Origin: Clostridiales bacterium
GTDB lineage: Bacteria; Bacillota; Clostridia; Lachnospirales; Lachnospiraceae
Length of the DNA stretch: 46,141 nucleotides
NCBI GenBank assembly: GCA_029012225.1
Contig: JAQXLR010000084.1
Coordinates: forward strand, 1 to 46,141
Direction: 5' to 3'
Shown: piece after piece, positions 1 to 9,822 of the stretch
Numbering within the stretch: the first letter of the stretch is position 1
How the letters are laid out: each line of letters opens with the position of its first letter
Program-made: the position numbers and the translations under genes
The notes under the pieces: generated by a model
Told to the model about the DNA's origin: nothing
The model's input: the letters and a program-made list of their open reading frames with translations, nothing else
Databases searched by the model: none

Positions 1-205
1 TGTTCTTAGGTCTCCAAAATCAACAAGTTGATTTTGAAGCGTTCATCTGTTCTTCCAATTCCTTGGAAGTATACAGCTTGAAATCTCTTGCAAACCTTTA
101 GTCGTTAGCTTTTCAGAGAAAACAACGTTTTCTTCGAAAGCAAACCCCCGGTTTGCGATTGAATCTTTCAAGGTTTATTCACTATTTAATTATCAAGGTA
201 CTGTC
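1..205 (-). other. rRNA-operon leader or internal-spacer-like sequence (rRNA gene presumably just left of the window)
   Basis: Reverse complement contains 'ACCTTGATAATTAAATAGTGAATAAACCTTGAAAGATTC', similar to Firmicutes rRNA leader/ITS sequences; several short perfect hairpins; no coding potential. Confidence 0.5.
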
Positions 206-486
206 CTTTTTTGGTTGACACCTTGTGTTCAGCGACAACTTCTACATCTTATCAGCTTCCAATTCATTTGTCAACAACTTTTTATATGGACTCAAAAATT
301 CTTTCTTCGTCTGCCTTCCATCCTACAGGTCAGCCCATACATAGTAGCATCTCCATTCCAGAATGTCAACACCCTTTTTCACTTTTCATTGAAAGCCTTT
401 TTCATCATTCATCTTTTGCACCCTAACGCACAGCTGCCATTCGTCTCGAACGGAACACCTCTCCTACCTCAATGGGAGCGTTACGC

Positions 487-1012
487 TTATCTTAGAGAGC
501 TCTCTGCTTCGCATTTTCTTCTTATGATGAGGATTCCTGCTCCCGGCAGCGTAGCCTCCGCCAAAAGAAAGACGAAGAAATCGATTTCCCATGCAGCCTC
601 TCCCGTCTTTGGCGAGGTCGCCTGCTCGCCCGGAAAGGTCCCCTCGGTTAAGTCTGTACCGTCAGTAAATGCCCCATCCTCTAGCCTGTCAGACTCTTTG
701 GCAGCTCTATTGATGTGAGGCGACTGCATTCATAAAATGCATAAACCCCAATTCTCGTAACCTCCTCTCCAAGCTCTGTTTTTTGAATCTCTTGCCGGTT
801 GCTCTCCCATGGAACAGGATTCACACTTGACCAATCCGGCATTGCATCACTTCCCGCAATCGTAAGTATGCGGAGTTATCTAGGCTCCAAGAAAACAAAT
901 TGCCGGCTTTTTCGATAAAGCTTCCCGATGCATCTACATCCGATAGGAGAAGACTTTCCTCTATGACTACAGAGCTCTCTTTCGCCGACTCCGCTTCTTC
1001 GGTTTCTGCCTT
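487..1012 (-). pseudogene. Frameshifted C-terminal remnant of a BspA-like leucine-rich-repeat, sortase-anchored surface protein
   Basis: Minus-strand frames read in series: ...AGNLFSWSLDNS / ILTIAGSDAMPDWSSVNPVPWESNRQEIQKTELGEEVTRIGVYAFYECSRLTSIELPKSLT / RLEDGAFTDGTDLTEGTFPGEQATSPKTGEAAWEIDFFVFLLAEATLPGAGILIIRRK. LRR_5-type repeat plus SPKTG-hydrophobic-RRK sorting signal, broken by two apparent 1-nt shifts. Confidence 0.7.
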
Positions 1013-1143
1013 TACAATTTCTTTTTTCTATTTATTTTAGCTTCTTTTTTTCCTTTTCTCCTTCTTTTCAAACGCTTCACAGACAACTCTTGATCAAAAA
1101 TTTCCATGGAGCTTTGACGCTTCGAAGCAAAAGTGATGAACAG

Positions 1144-2520
1144 CTAGCGCATTACGTAGCGCATCGCATCCTGCACCGTTCTTACTCCCACCAGCTTCAT
1201 TCCCATATTCTTACTTTCTTTTCCTTTCACAGTATCCAGACAAACCTCCGGTAGGATACAGGTCTCAAAGCCAAGCTTTTTCGCCTCCATGACACGCTGT
1301 TCTGCCATACTGACCGCACGCACCTCTCCGCTTAGACCTACCTCTCCAAAGCAAATCGTTTTTTCATCAATTGCTCGCTCCTTGTAACTTGAAATAATTG
1401 CCAGCACAATCCCTAGGTCGATTGCAGGCTCATTCATACGGATGCCCCCTGCAATGTTGACATAAGCATCACAACTTCCAAGCGAAAGACCAAGACGTTT
1501 TTCCAAAACAGCCATCAAAAGATTGACCCGGTTAAAATCCGTTCCCGCCGCTGTTCTTCTCGGGATTCCGAAATTGCTGTGACATACCAGAGCCTGTACT
1601 TCTAAAAGAATCGGTCTTGTTCCCTCCATGGAGCAGGCCACCACCGAGCCTGATGCCCCCTCCGGCTTTCCACTCAGCATATATTCCGATGGATTTTCAA
1701 CCTCGACCAATCCCTCCTGGCGCATTTCAAAAACTCCGATTTCATTTGTAGATCCAAATCTATTTTTTACCCCGCGCAAAACCCGATATGCAGCATGTCT
1801 GTCCCCTTCAAAATAAAGTACTGTGTCCACCATATGCTCTAAGACACGCGGCCCTGCTACCACGCCCTCCTTTGTCACGTGTCCGACAATAAACACAGCA
1901 ATCTCCATTCCCTTTGCAATCTGCAGCAGTGTTCCTGTCGATTCCCTCACCTGCGAAACACTCCCCGGCGCAGAGGAGATTTCCTCTCTATACATCGTCT
2001 GAATCGAATCAATGATAACAATCTGCGGCTTTTCTCTGTCAATCACGCCTCGAATCCGATCCAAATTTGTTTCACACAAAAGGCTTAAGGAGTCTCCAAA
2101 GTCTCCGATGCGCCCTGCCCGTATTTTAATCTGCTGCAAGGACTCCTCCCCCGATATGTAGAGCACCTTCACGCCTTGCTTTGAAAGCTTTTGGCAGACC
2201 TGCAAAAGCAGCGTTGATTTTCCGATTCCGGGATCCCCGCCCACCAGCATCATAGAGCCTTTGACAATCCCGCCGCCAAGTACACGATCCAGCTCCTTTA
2301 TCTCTGTAGAAATGCGCTCGTCTTCTGCCGTCTGAATTTGCGAAAGCGGCAATGATTTTGTCTGCAGGGCAGCCGCCCCTCTGCCTCTTGCCACACTCTT
2401 TTTTTCAACAAGCTCCTCCGCAAACGTATTCCATGCATGACAGCCCGGACATTGCCCCAGCCACTTTCCCGATTCATAGCCACACTCTTGACAAAAATAT
2501 ACGGTTTTCCCTTTTCCCAT
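1144..2520 (-). CDS. radA: DNA repair protein RadA (Sms)
   Basis: 458 aa; N-terminal C4 zinc finger (FCQECGYESGKWLGQCPGC), Walker A GGDPGIGKSTLL, KNRFGSTNEIG motif, Lon-like C-terminus. Confidence 0.97.
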   Translation of the reverse strand: MGKGKTVYFCQECGYESGKWLGQCPGCHAWNTFAEELVEKKSVARGRGAAALQTKSLPLSQIQTAEDERISTEIKELDRVLGGGIVKGSMMLVGGDPGIGKSTLLLQVCQKLSKQGVKVLYISGEESLQQIKIRAGRIGDFGDSLSLLCETNLDRIRGVIDREKPQIVIIDSIQTMYREEISSAPGSVSQVRESTGTLLQIAKGMEIAVFIVGHVTKEGVVAGPRVLEHMVDTVLYFEGDRHAAYRVLRGVKNRFGSTNEIGVFEMRQEGLVEVENPSEYMLSGKPEGASGSVVACSMEGTRPILLEVQALVCHSNFGIPRRTAAGTDFNRVNLLMAVLEKRLGLSLGSCDAYVNIAGGIRMNEPAIDLGIVLAIISSYKERAIDEKTICFGEVGLSGEVRAVSMAEQRVMEAKKLGFETCILPEVCLDTVKGKESKNMGMKLVGVRTVQDAMRYVMR

Positions 2521-2542
2521 CTTTTTCTCCCCTCTCTATAAT

Positions 2543-2566
2543 AAAGTGTGCGTTTGCGCACACTTT
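2543..2566. repeat. Perfect 24-bp palindrome (AAAGTGTGCG-TTTG-CGCACACTTT) in the radA leader
   Basis: 10-bp arms with a 4-nt loop, just upstream of the radA ribosome-binding site on the minus strand. Confidence 0.7.
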
Positions 2567-2655
2567 CGCGCCCGAGCGTATCGCAGAGCGAGCGTTCCTC
2601 TTCGCGAGGTGCGCATCCCCCAGAAGGCTTTGCTATCCCCCGATACAGCAACAAA

Positions 2656-2682
2656 GGAGGATGTTTTTTCAAAACACCCTCC
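2656..2682 (-). terminator. Predicted intrinsic terminator after the 136-aa ORF
   Basis: Minus strand GGAGGGTGTTTT-GAA-AAAACATCCTCC followed by TTTGTTG, just downstream of the stop at 2705. Confidence 0.55.
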
Positions 2683-2704
2683 CCTCTTTTGGAACAATTT
2701 TCCC

Positions 2705-3115
2705 TTAACACTTCCGGATTCTGACTGATACCGGCTCAGCTCCAAGCTCCGCACTAATGCTAAGCTTTCCTCCGAGATGTGTTTTCATCTTTCCGGCATT
2801 CTCTCCGTTAATGGTAATCTCGTATTCTGCCTCATCCTCCAGCTCAACTGTCAACTGCGCATCCTCCGGTCCTTCCACCGAAAAAGAAATTCCTGCATCT
2901 GTCGCCACAAGCCCGTTGACTGCCGTCCCCGGAACAGACTCATATACAAACATTCCGTTGCGTTCTAATTTTGTAATGTCCTTGCAAGTCTTTACCTTGT
3001 AAAAGTCCCCCTGATGCTCAAAATTGTCAAGCTTTGCTTTTTGGGCAAGAGAGTAATCCCCAAAGCTAATAGAGCCGTCTGCTTCTGAACGAATTAATTC
3101 ACTGATAACCGCCAT
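2705..3115 (-). CDS. Conserved hypothetical protein (136 aa)
   Basis: Intact ORF, MAVISELIRSEADGSISFGDYSLAQKAKLDNFEHQGDFYKVKT...; plausible start with RBS (AGGAGGATGAA) upstream. Confidence 0.8.
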   Translation of the reverse strand: MAVISELIRSEADGSISFGDYSLAQKAKLDNFEHQGDFYKVKTCKDITKLERNGMFVYESVPGTAVNGLVATDAGISFSVEGPEDAQLTVELEDEAEYEITINGENAGKMKTHLGGKLSISAELGAEPVSVRIRKC

Positions 3116-3194
3116 TTCATCCTCCTGTAATATCGCATATACTGTGGCTGCCCTATTTCTGCATACCGCTTACCGTAAATATTTTACGTGCTCA

Positions 3195-5678
3195 TTATAT
3201 AATACCTGCGCTTTTATTTCCAGTAGTTTTTTCCCTTGTCTCAAAAACAATGGCATCTTTTTTTACGGCAACAACGACTGCTGTCTCCTTTTTTATCGTG
3301 CCGGAAAGGATTCCCTCTGCCAGCTTATCCTCGATTTCATTTTGAATCTTGCGACGAAGCGGTCTTGCCCCATATTTTGGCTCGTATGCCTTCTCCACAA
3401 TATAATCTTTCGCACGATCACGGATGATAAGCTCAATTCCAAGCTGATTCTCACATCTTCTGCAAAGCTCCTTTGTCATGAGTGTAACAATCTGCTTCAT
3501 ATCCTTCTTATTCAGTGCCCGAAAAACAATCGTCTCATCAATTCGATTTAGAAACTCCGGCTTAAAGATTCGCCGAACTTCCTCCATCACACTGCCCTTC
3601 ATTCGCTCATAATCCTGCGATTCATCCTCCTTAGAGGCAAATCCAAGCTTTTTGGGTTCGACAATTGCCTGCGCTCCCGCATTTGAGGTCATAATAATGA
3701 TTGTATTTTTAAAATCGACCTTCCGCCCCTGTGAGTCCGTAATATGACCATCATCCAACACCTGCAGCAGGATGTTAAACACATCGGGATGTGCTTTTTC
3801 AATCTCATCAAATAAAATGACGGCATAAGGGTCACGGCGTACCTTCTCGCTCAGCTGTCCCCCCTCCTCGTGCCCAACATATCCGGGCGGAGAACCAATC
3901 ATCTTCGAAACACTATGCTTCTCCATATATTCGGACATATCGACACGAATCATCGATTTTTCATTTCCAAAGACCGCCTCTGCAAGTGCCTTTGAAACTT
4001 CTGTCTTTCCCACTCCCGTGGGACCCAAAAACAGGAATGACCCGATGGGACGCTTTGGATCCTTTAAGCCTACACGCCCACGCCGTACTGCTTTTGACAC
4101 TGCCACAACTGCCTCCTCCTGGCCAATGACTCTTTTATGCAGGGTCGCCTCCAGCTTGCGCAGTCGAACCGCCTCTCCTTCTGCAAGCTTCTTTACCGGA
4201 ATTTTTGTCCAACCGGAAACAACATCTGCCACTTCTTCCTCTCCGACGGTTAAGTGCTTCCTCTGCAGCTCTCTTTTTGATTTCTCCAGCAATTTCGCAA
4301 GGATTTCCTCTTCCTTTTCCTTTTCCTTCTTTGCTTCACGTGCCGCCTCCAAATCAGAGCACATCAGCGCTTTTTCCAGCGCCTCCTCGCACGCTTTGAT
4401 TTTTTGACGGATATCCGCCGCCTCCTCCATATAATTTCCGATGCCAAGGCGCATTTTTGCTGCTGCTTCATCCATCAAGTCAATCGCCTTATCCGGCAGG
4501 AAGCGGTCATTGATATAGCGGATGGAGAGAGAAACCGCTGCACAAATCGCCTCGTCTGAAATCGTAACCTGATGATGCTTTTCGTACTGACCTCGCAGCC
4601 CCTTTAAAATAGCAACTGCTTCCTCCTCTGTCGGCTCCTCTACGGTTACCGGCTGGAATCGACGCTCCAATGCCGCATCCTTTTCCACATATTTGCGATA
4701 CTCCTCCAGTGTTGTTGCACCAATCATCTGGAGTTCCCCTCTTGCTAAGGCAGGCTTTAAAATATTGGATGCATCAATCGCTCCTTCTGCACCTCCGGCA
4801 CCAATAATGGTATGAAGCTCATCCACAAAAAGAAGTATATTTCCCGCTGCTTTTACCTCACGCATAACCTTTTTTATGCGATCCTCAAACTCTCCACGGT
4901 ATTTAGAGCCAGCCACCAGCCCTGACATGTCCAGCGATACGACTCTTTTTCCCGCCACGGTATCCGGAACCATTCCTGTGACAATGCGGGCTGCAATTCC
5001 TTCTACGATTGCCGTCTTTCCCACGCCCGGCTCGCCAATCAGGCAGGGATTATTTTTCGTTCTCCTGCTTAAAATCTGAATGACGCGGTCAATCTCCTTT
5101 TGTCTTCCGATTACCGGATCCATGACGCCCTCACTCGCAAGCTGTGTGAGATCCCTGGAGTATTGATCCAAGATTGGCGTCGCCCCATTTTTCTTTCGTC
5201 CCGGTCTTCCGTTTTGAAAATCTTCCTTATAAAGATTGGCATCCTCACCCATGGCAATGAGGATATCTACATACATTTTCTGAATGTTGACAGAGAGTGT
5301 GTTTAACAATCTTGACGCCACACACTCTGTTTCCTTTATCGTCGCAATCAAAATATGCTCGGTTCCTATTTTTTCGGAGCGAAAGCGTGTCGCTTCTCTT
5401 GCCGCTCCCTCCAGCACACGACTTGCCCGTGGAGAATAGCCCTCTCCTTCCGCAAGCATCACATGAGAGTTGGGCGCAATCAGCTCCTCTATCAACTGTG
5501 ATACCTTCTCTGCTGCGACTCCGTTTTCTTCCAGCACAAGCGCCGCCGTTCCCGTTCCTTCCTTGAGCAGCCCCAGCAGAATATGCTCGGTTCCGATATA
5601 ATTGTGATGCATCGACCTTGACATGCGCCCCGCAATGTCAATCGCCTTTTTTGCTTTTGCTGTATAAGCTGTCTGCAT
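3195..5678 (-). CDS. clpC: ATP-dependent Clp protease ATP-binding subunit ClpC
   Basis: 827 aa; Clp N-domain repeats, two AAA+ modules ([29 protein letters not shown]), UVR-like middle region. Confidence 0.96.
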   Translation of the reverse strand: MQTAYTAKAKKAIDIAGRMSRSMHHNYIGTEHILLGLLKEGTGTAALVLEENGVAAEKVSQLIEELIAPNSHVMLAEGEGYSPRASRVLEGAAREATRFRSEKIGTEHILIATIKETECVASRLLNTLSVNIQKMYVDILIAMGEDANLYKEDFQNGRPGRKKNGATPILDQYSRDLTQLASEGVMDPVIGRQKEIDRVIQILSRRTKNNPCLIGEPGVGKTAIVEGIAARIVTGMVPDTVAGKRVVSLDMSGLVAGSKYRGEFEDRIKKVMREVKAAGNILLFVDELHTIIGAGGAEGAIDASNILKPALARGELQMIGATTLEEYRKYVEKDAALERRFQPVTVEEPTEEEAVAILKGLRGQYEKHHQVTISDEAICAAVSLSIRYINDRFLPDKAIDLMDEAAAKMRLGIGNYMEEAADIRQKIKACEEALEKALMCSDLEAAREAKKEKEKEEEILAKLLEKSKRELQRKHLTVGEEEVADVVSGWTKIPVKKLAEGEAVRLRKLEATLHKRVIGQEEAVVAVSKAVRRGRVGLKDPKRPIGSFLFLGPTGVGKTEVSKALAEAVFGNEKSMIRVDMSEYMEKHSVSKMIGSPPGYVGHEEGGQLSEKVRRDPYAVILFDEIEKAHPDVFNILLQVLDDGHITDSQGRKVDFKNTIIIMTSNAGAQAIVEPKKLGFASKEDESQDYERMKGSVMEEVRRIFKPEFLNRIDETIVFRALNKKDMKQIVTLMTKELCRRCENQLGIELIIRDRAKDYIVEKAYEPKYGARPLRRKIQNEIEDKLAEGILSGTIKKETAVVVAVKKDAIVFETREKTTGNKSAGII

Positions 5679-5699
5679 ATAACCTCCTGTGAAGCAAAT

Positions 5700-7583
5700 T
5701 TATAAATCGTTCAAATCAAGAATTTCCAAATCATCTTCTTGCACAGCGCTTTTCTCCGTCTGCCTTTTTGTCCATCCCTTCTTAGATAACGGCTTCTCCT
5801 TCGGCGAGGACTCCTCCTCCGGCAGCCACTCCTCTTGCAACAAGGACTCCTCCTCCGGCATGGACTCCTCCTCCGGCATAGACTCCTTCTCCGGCATAGA
5901 CTCCTCCTCCGGCAGCCGCTCCGCTTCGGTCGGCCAAGACTCCGCGTACTGCGCTCTCTCAGATGGCTCTCCCTCAAGCCATTCCTCCTGCTCAAACGGC
6001 TCCTCTTTCAGCAGTTCATCTGCAAAATACTCCTCCTCTTTCCCTCTTTTTCGGACAAGCAGAAAAATATTGATAACGATAGTAACCGCCACGACACAAA
6101 TCAAGACAAGGATAATCCTTTTATATTGTGCCATAAGCTCGTCATGCTCCTTTTGCAGATTTTTCAGTTCCTCCCCGGCAACACTGTCGGCTGCCGCTTC
6201 CACCTCCTGCTTCGGAGCCTCTATGGTACTCCGCTGGTAAGTTCCCTCCAGCGCATCATAGCGATACCAGCCCTTCTCTCCCATTTGGTTTACACCATAG
6301 AAATAAGAAAAATCGGATATCATTGCATCTTCTGTGAGCTCCGGATAAACCGTCACGCTGCTCTCCCCTATAGGGAGCTGTGCCATCGAAAAGGCCTCGG
6401 GTACCATAACATCGATTGGTACACTGAGCGCAATTACATAATTTTCGCCATGCGTAAGTCTCACAAAGGGGTAAAGCATGTCTCTCTCATCATCATATAC
6501 AAAAAAGCTGCTCCTTGCGTCTTCTCCCTCCTGCTCTGTCAGGTAGAGCATACTAAGAGCCCCCTTTTCAAATCGCACTCCCTTATACTCTGTTCCTCTA
6601 TAATTGACCATGCTTTCCGCAAAATCAACCGGAATCGCGTCCGACTTGAAATTTTCCGATATCTCATAGCTCTTTCCGTCCAGAAAAATTGCCTTCTCCT
6701 GTGGCGTTTCCGCCACCTGTGTCTCCGGCTTTGCTTCCGACGCAGGCTGCGCTGCCGCCTGCCTTACAACATTTATTGTATAGGTTGCCGTTACACCGTT
6801 TTCTGCTTTTACGACTATCTTTATGGTATTCTCTCCCACTGCCAGATTGTTATTGCCGGCAACAGATTCTACAATCGCCTTGCCATTTGACGGAGTTGCA
6901 GTAACTGCAACACTTGTGACATCATTGGCTACGGTTGCACTATAGCGCGTTGTACTGTAGGAAAATGCGGGCGAGAGCGTTCCGGGCGAGATGACAAGCG
7001 CCTTTAGGGAATTGTCTGCAGAAGCGGTAGCTCCCGCAACAGTCCCACCGGCATTTCCTCCGTTTTCATTGCCCCCCGCATTCACGGTTCCTCCTGCGGC
7101 ATCTCCGCTGCCGCCTCCTGTGGCACCTCCGCTGCCTGCTGCATTGTTTACCGTAACAGATGCACTGCTCCCTGCCACAGACTCCAATTCCTCCGCTGTA
7201 TCAAACAGGGTGCCGTCAGAGGCGGAAAGAGAAAGTGTTGAGGTTCCTGCCCCCACTGCCTTTAGGGTAATGGTCGCACTGTCCACTCCCGTTACCCTGA
7301 CACTGTTTCCTCCCCCGCCATAAACAACAGAGCAGTCAACAAACTGGAGAATAGAAGCGTCATAAGAAAGTGTCATATCGGCATAGGCCTTCTCGCCTCC
7401 CGCTCCCATTGTCTTTATCGTGACCGTTACCGTATCTCCTATATTAACATTTCCCGAAGAAACTGCAAGAGATGTCTTTCCGGTTGCCGCAAACACGATG
7501 CTTTTCGGGTAGAGCATCAAAAAGCAGATGCAGCATATATTTATGCATATCGCCACAGCAAACATTCCTAAACTTTTTTTCAT
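5700..7583 (-). CDS. Membrane-anchored cohesin-domain protein with cadherin-like beta-sandwich domain and acidic cytoplasmic tail
   Basis: Start revised to MKKSLGMF (GGAGG 5 nt upstream). Signal peptide, cohesin-like region (SLAVSSGNVNIGDTVTVTIKTMGAGGEKAYADMTLSYDASILQFV), Gly-rich linker, cadherin-like domain (KALVISPGTLSPAFSYSTTRYSATV...YTINVVR), TM helix, Glu-rich tail. Confidence 0.8.
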   Translation of the reverse strand: MKKSLGMFAVAICINICCICFLMLYPKSIVFAATGKTSLAVSSGNVNIGDTVTVTIKTMGAGGEKAYADMTLSYDASILQFVDCSVVYGGGGNSVRVTGVDSATITLKAVGAGTSTLSLSASDGTLFDTAEELESVAGSSASVTVNNAAGSGGATGGGSGDAAGGTVNAGGNENGGNAGGTVAGATASADNSLKALVISPGTLSPAFSYSTTRYSATVANDVTSVAVTATPSNGKAIVESVAGNNNLAVGENTIKIVVKAENGVTATYTINVVRQAAAQPASEAKPETQVAETPQEKAIFLDGKSYEISENFKSDAIPVDFAESMVNYRGTEYKGVRFEKGALSMLYLTEQEGEDARSSFFVYDDERDMLYPFVRLTHGENYVIALSVPIDVMVPEAFSMAQLPIGESSVTVYPELTEDAMISDFSYFYGVNQMGEKGWYRYDALEGTYQRSTIEAPKQEVEAAADSVAGEELKNLQKEHDELMAQYKRIILVLICVVAVTIVINIFLLVRKRGKEEEYFADELLKEEPFEQEEWLEGEPSERAQYAESWPTEAERLPEEESMPEKESMPEEESMPEEESLLQEEWLPEEESSPKEKPLSKKGWTKRQTEKSAVQEDDLEILDLNDL

Positions 7584-7605
7584 CTTTTCCTCCATTTGTA
7601 GCTTC

Positions 7606-9654
7606 CTATTGAACAATCTTTAGCAATCCCAGCATATGCCGCTGCAGCATTACAATATCCCGGTTGGAAACTCCTCCGTCACGACTTGCATTTGCCGCTT
7701 CCAGATAAGAGCCCGTCTGCGTCGAAATGCCAAGAATATGTCGTTGTGCCATAACCACATCTACATTGGAAATCTTTCCGTCTCCATTAATATCTCCATA
7801 AACAACCGCTTCATACTGCCCCAGCACTGCTCCGTTCGCCCCATAGAACGTAATTTGATTCCCGGTTCCTATATTTTCCGTGTTCTCCGTTCCGTCTGCC
7901 TTTAAAATCTTAACGGTGCAATTTTGCAGGCTCATGGATGCTTTTACGGAATCCACACTGCTTTGCGGTGCAAACCCCGTCACGTATGTTCCTACCGCAT
8001 ATGGCATAGAGACCCCTGCTCCACCACCCAAGTCGATCAAATGTCCTCCTGAGACTGGCTGCTGCCTTGCCACTGTAATCGTATAGACTCTTGCATCTCC
8101 GCTCTGCGAGGTACAAGTAATTGCAATCGTATTGTTTCCGTAATTCAAGGAATGCGTACCCGCTCCGGATACTTTGGAGGTGCTTGCCACCGCACTTGCC
8201 TCCACTGTAATTGTGCTTACCTCTTCTCCCACTACTACAGAGTATTCCGTCGTTCCTCCGTCAAAGCCCGGAGTAAGATTGTATCCATTTACCGTCAAAG
8301 AAGACAGCCAATTATTGGGATTTCCCTTATCTACAAAGGCTACCGGAGACTCCGGCATATTTTGATACACCGGAATACAAAATAAAAAGGACTGATTTTT
8401 ATCGGTATGAGCCTTTCCCATGCTGCTGCCCTCACTCATGGCAGCCTGCACATTCGTCATATACTGGTGCGAGTAAAGGCTCTGCTGATATACCACATTA
8501 AATTTCTCAAAGTAGATTGTATTTTGTCCCTTCTTTACATAATTATTTGCGACGACCGCGGAGCCCCCTGCAATTGACTTATAAATCGAGTTCCATCCCT
8601 GCGCTTTTGCATAGGCAAGTCCGTTTACAGTCGCCGACCCCATTGCTGTCGTGTAGGCACGCACGTTAAAATAATTATAATATCCTTCATAGCCCGGATA
8701 TTTCCCCGAAATCAACGGACTTGTCCCTTTTGTTCCCTGCTCCTGCTTGCAGCGGGCCGCCAGATGATAAGGACTTACTCCAAGGCTGCTTCCAATCTGG
8801 GCAAAGGTATCTGCATAGCTTCTTATCTGACCGTCTGTATCCGTATAATTTCCCGCCATGAATGTGCCTTTGAGGAGATTGGAGACTCCTGCCGCATTCT
8901 GATAAGGTGCATATTCCAGCGTTTCAAACTGAAAAATATAAGTTTCATTCAAAAAATTTCTCGGATCCATACAGTATGCAATATACTCCGGCGAAGCACA
9001 AACCCATCCTACTCCATCGTAGCCATACCAAGTGTTCGTTTTCCAGTTATACGCTGCCGGGTCTGTCGATTTTCTTGCATCGTTTACAATGCTCTGCACC
9101 AAATTTCTTCCTGCAACGCTTTCCTCCCTAATCACGTCACTCCAGTTCAGACCGGTCTGTATCGGTATAAACTGCCAGTTTGGGTATTTTTTGTGGAGCA
9201 GCAAAATGGAATTGCAATAGCTGTCGGGAAAGCCCATCTGCTTAAGGATGTCCAGATAAACCGCATCCTCTCCGCTTATCTCTGTCGGTGTATTCGATGC
9301 ATCGGCTCCTCCTGCAGCGTCAGGCGAGAGGGTAACCAAGTCAGAACGAATGTAGCCTGCAGCCGCATTTCCGCTTGAAACCTCTACCTGATACCATACA
9401 TAGCCATCCTCCAGAGGAGCCGTCTCACTTATCACACGCACTTGCGTCCCCGGAGAAAGCATCGTAACGGTTCCACCACTGATTGGCGCAGTACGCACTC
9501 TCACATTGCCATCTGCGGTAATGGTGCCGGTCTTTGGTGTATTCGCATAGCAGATTGTTAAAAAAGAAAGGACGGATACGACAAGAGCTACCCCAAAAAG
9601 AATCCTGGCAGTCTTCGGTATCCGCATCTTCGGTATCCGTAGTGTATATTTCAT
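7606..9654 (-). CDS. Secreted SH3 / putative N-acetylglucosaminidase with cadherin-like domain and C-terminal dockerin
   Basis: 682 aa; signal peptide; SH3-like ITADGNVRVRTAPISGGTVTMLSPGTQVRV; glucosaminidase-like GVSPYHLAARCKQEQGTKGTSPLISGKYPGYEGYYNYFNV; C-terminal duplicated dockerin motif GDINGDGKISNVDVVMAQRHILG ... NASRDGGVSNRDIVMLQRHMLG. Confidence 0.85.
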   Translation of the reverse strand: MKYTLRIPKMRIPKTARILFGVALVVSVLSFLTICYANTPKTGTITADGNVRVRTAPISGGTVTMLSPGTQVRVISETAPLEDGYVWYQVEVSSGNAAAGYIRSDLVTLSPDAAGGADASNTPTEISGEDAVYLDILKQMGFPDSYCNSILLLHKKYPNWQFIPIQTGLNWSDVIREESVAGRNLVQSIVNDARKSTDPAAYNWKTNTWYGYDGVGWVCASPEYIAYCMDPRNFLNETYIFQFETLEYAPYQNAAGVSNLLKGTFMAGNYTDTDGQIRSYADTFAQIGSSLGVSPYHLAARCKQEQGTKGTSPLISGKYPGYEGYYNYFNVRAYTTAMGSATVNGLAYAKAQGWNSIYKSIAGGSAVVANNYVKKGQNTIYFEKFNVVYQQSLYSHQYMTNVQAAMSEGSSMGKAHTDKNQSFLFCIPVYQNMPESPVAFVDKGNPNNWLSSLTVNGYNLTPGFDGGTTEYSVVVGEEVSTITVEASAVASTSKVSGAGTHSLNYGNNTIAITCTSQSGDARVYTITVARQQPVSGGHLIDLGGGAGVSMPYAVGTYVTGFAPQSSVDSVKASMSLQNCTVKILKADGTENTENIGTGNQITFYGANGAVLGQYEAVVYGDINGDGKISNVDVVMAQRHILGISTQTGSYLEAANASRDGGVSNRDIVMLQRHMLGLLKIVQ

Positions 9655-9822
9655 GAATTTCCTCCAAAAAACTCTGAAATCCCCGATTATTCTGCTATAT
9701 TATATTGGATTATGCAAAATCAGTCAACCTTTGATTTGACACGCAAACTTTAGGCTTGCGATTTTTTCTTTTTCTCGTTATCATTAGCGTAACAAAAAAT
9801 AAAATAGGTAAGGAGTTTTCCT

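Noticed and set aside
215-718. 167-aa plus-strand ORF
   Set aside because: Antisense to the LRR/SPKTG remnant; low-complexity translation, no RBS, no recognisable domain.
2298-2754. Overlapping short ORFs around the radA start
   Set aside because: Overlap the radA 5' end and its leader/terminator; no coding signature.
5711-5995. 94-aa Arg-rich minus ORF
   Set aside because: Alternate frame of the Glu-rich tail repeats.
5835-6890. 351-aa plus-strand ORF
   Set aside because: Antisense to the cohesin gene; Arg/Leu-rich translation is a by-product of Glu/Ser codon repeats on the other strand.
9728-9775. Hairpin CGCAAAC-TTTAG-GCTTGCG with T-run upstream of PFK
   Set aside because: Possible attenuator or terminator, but position relative to a promoter is unclear, so not called.
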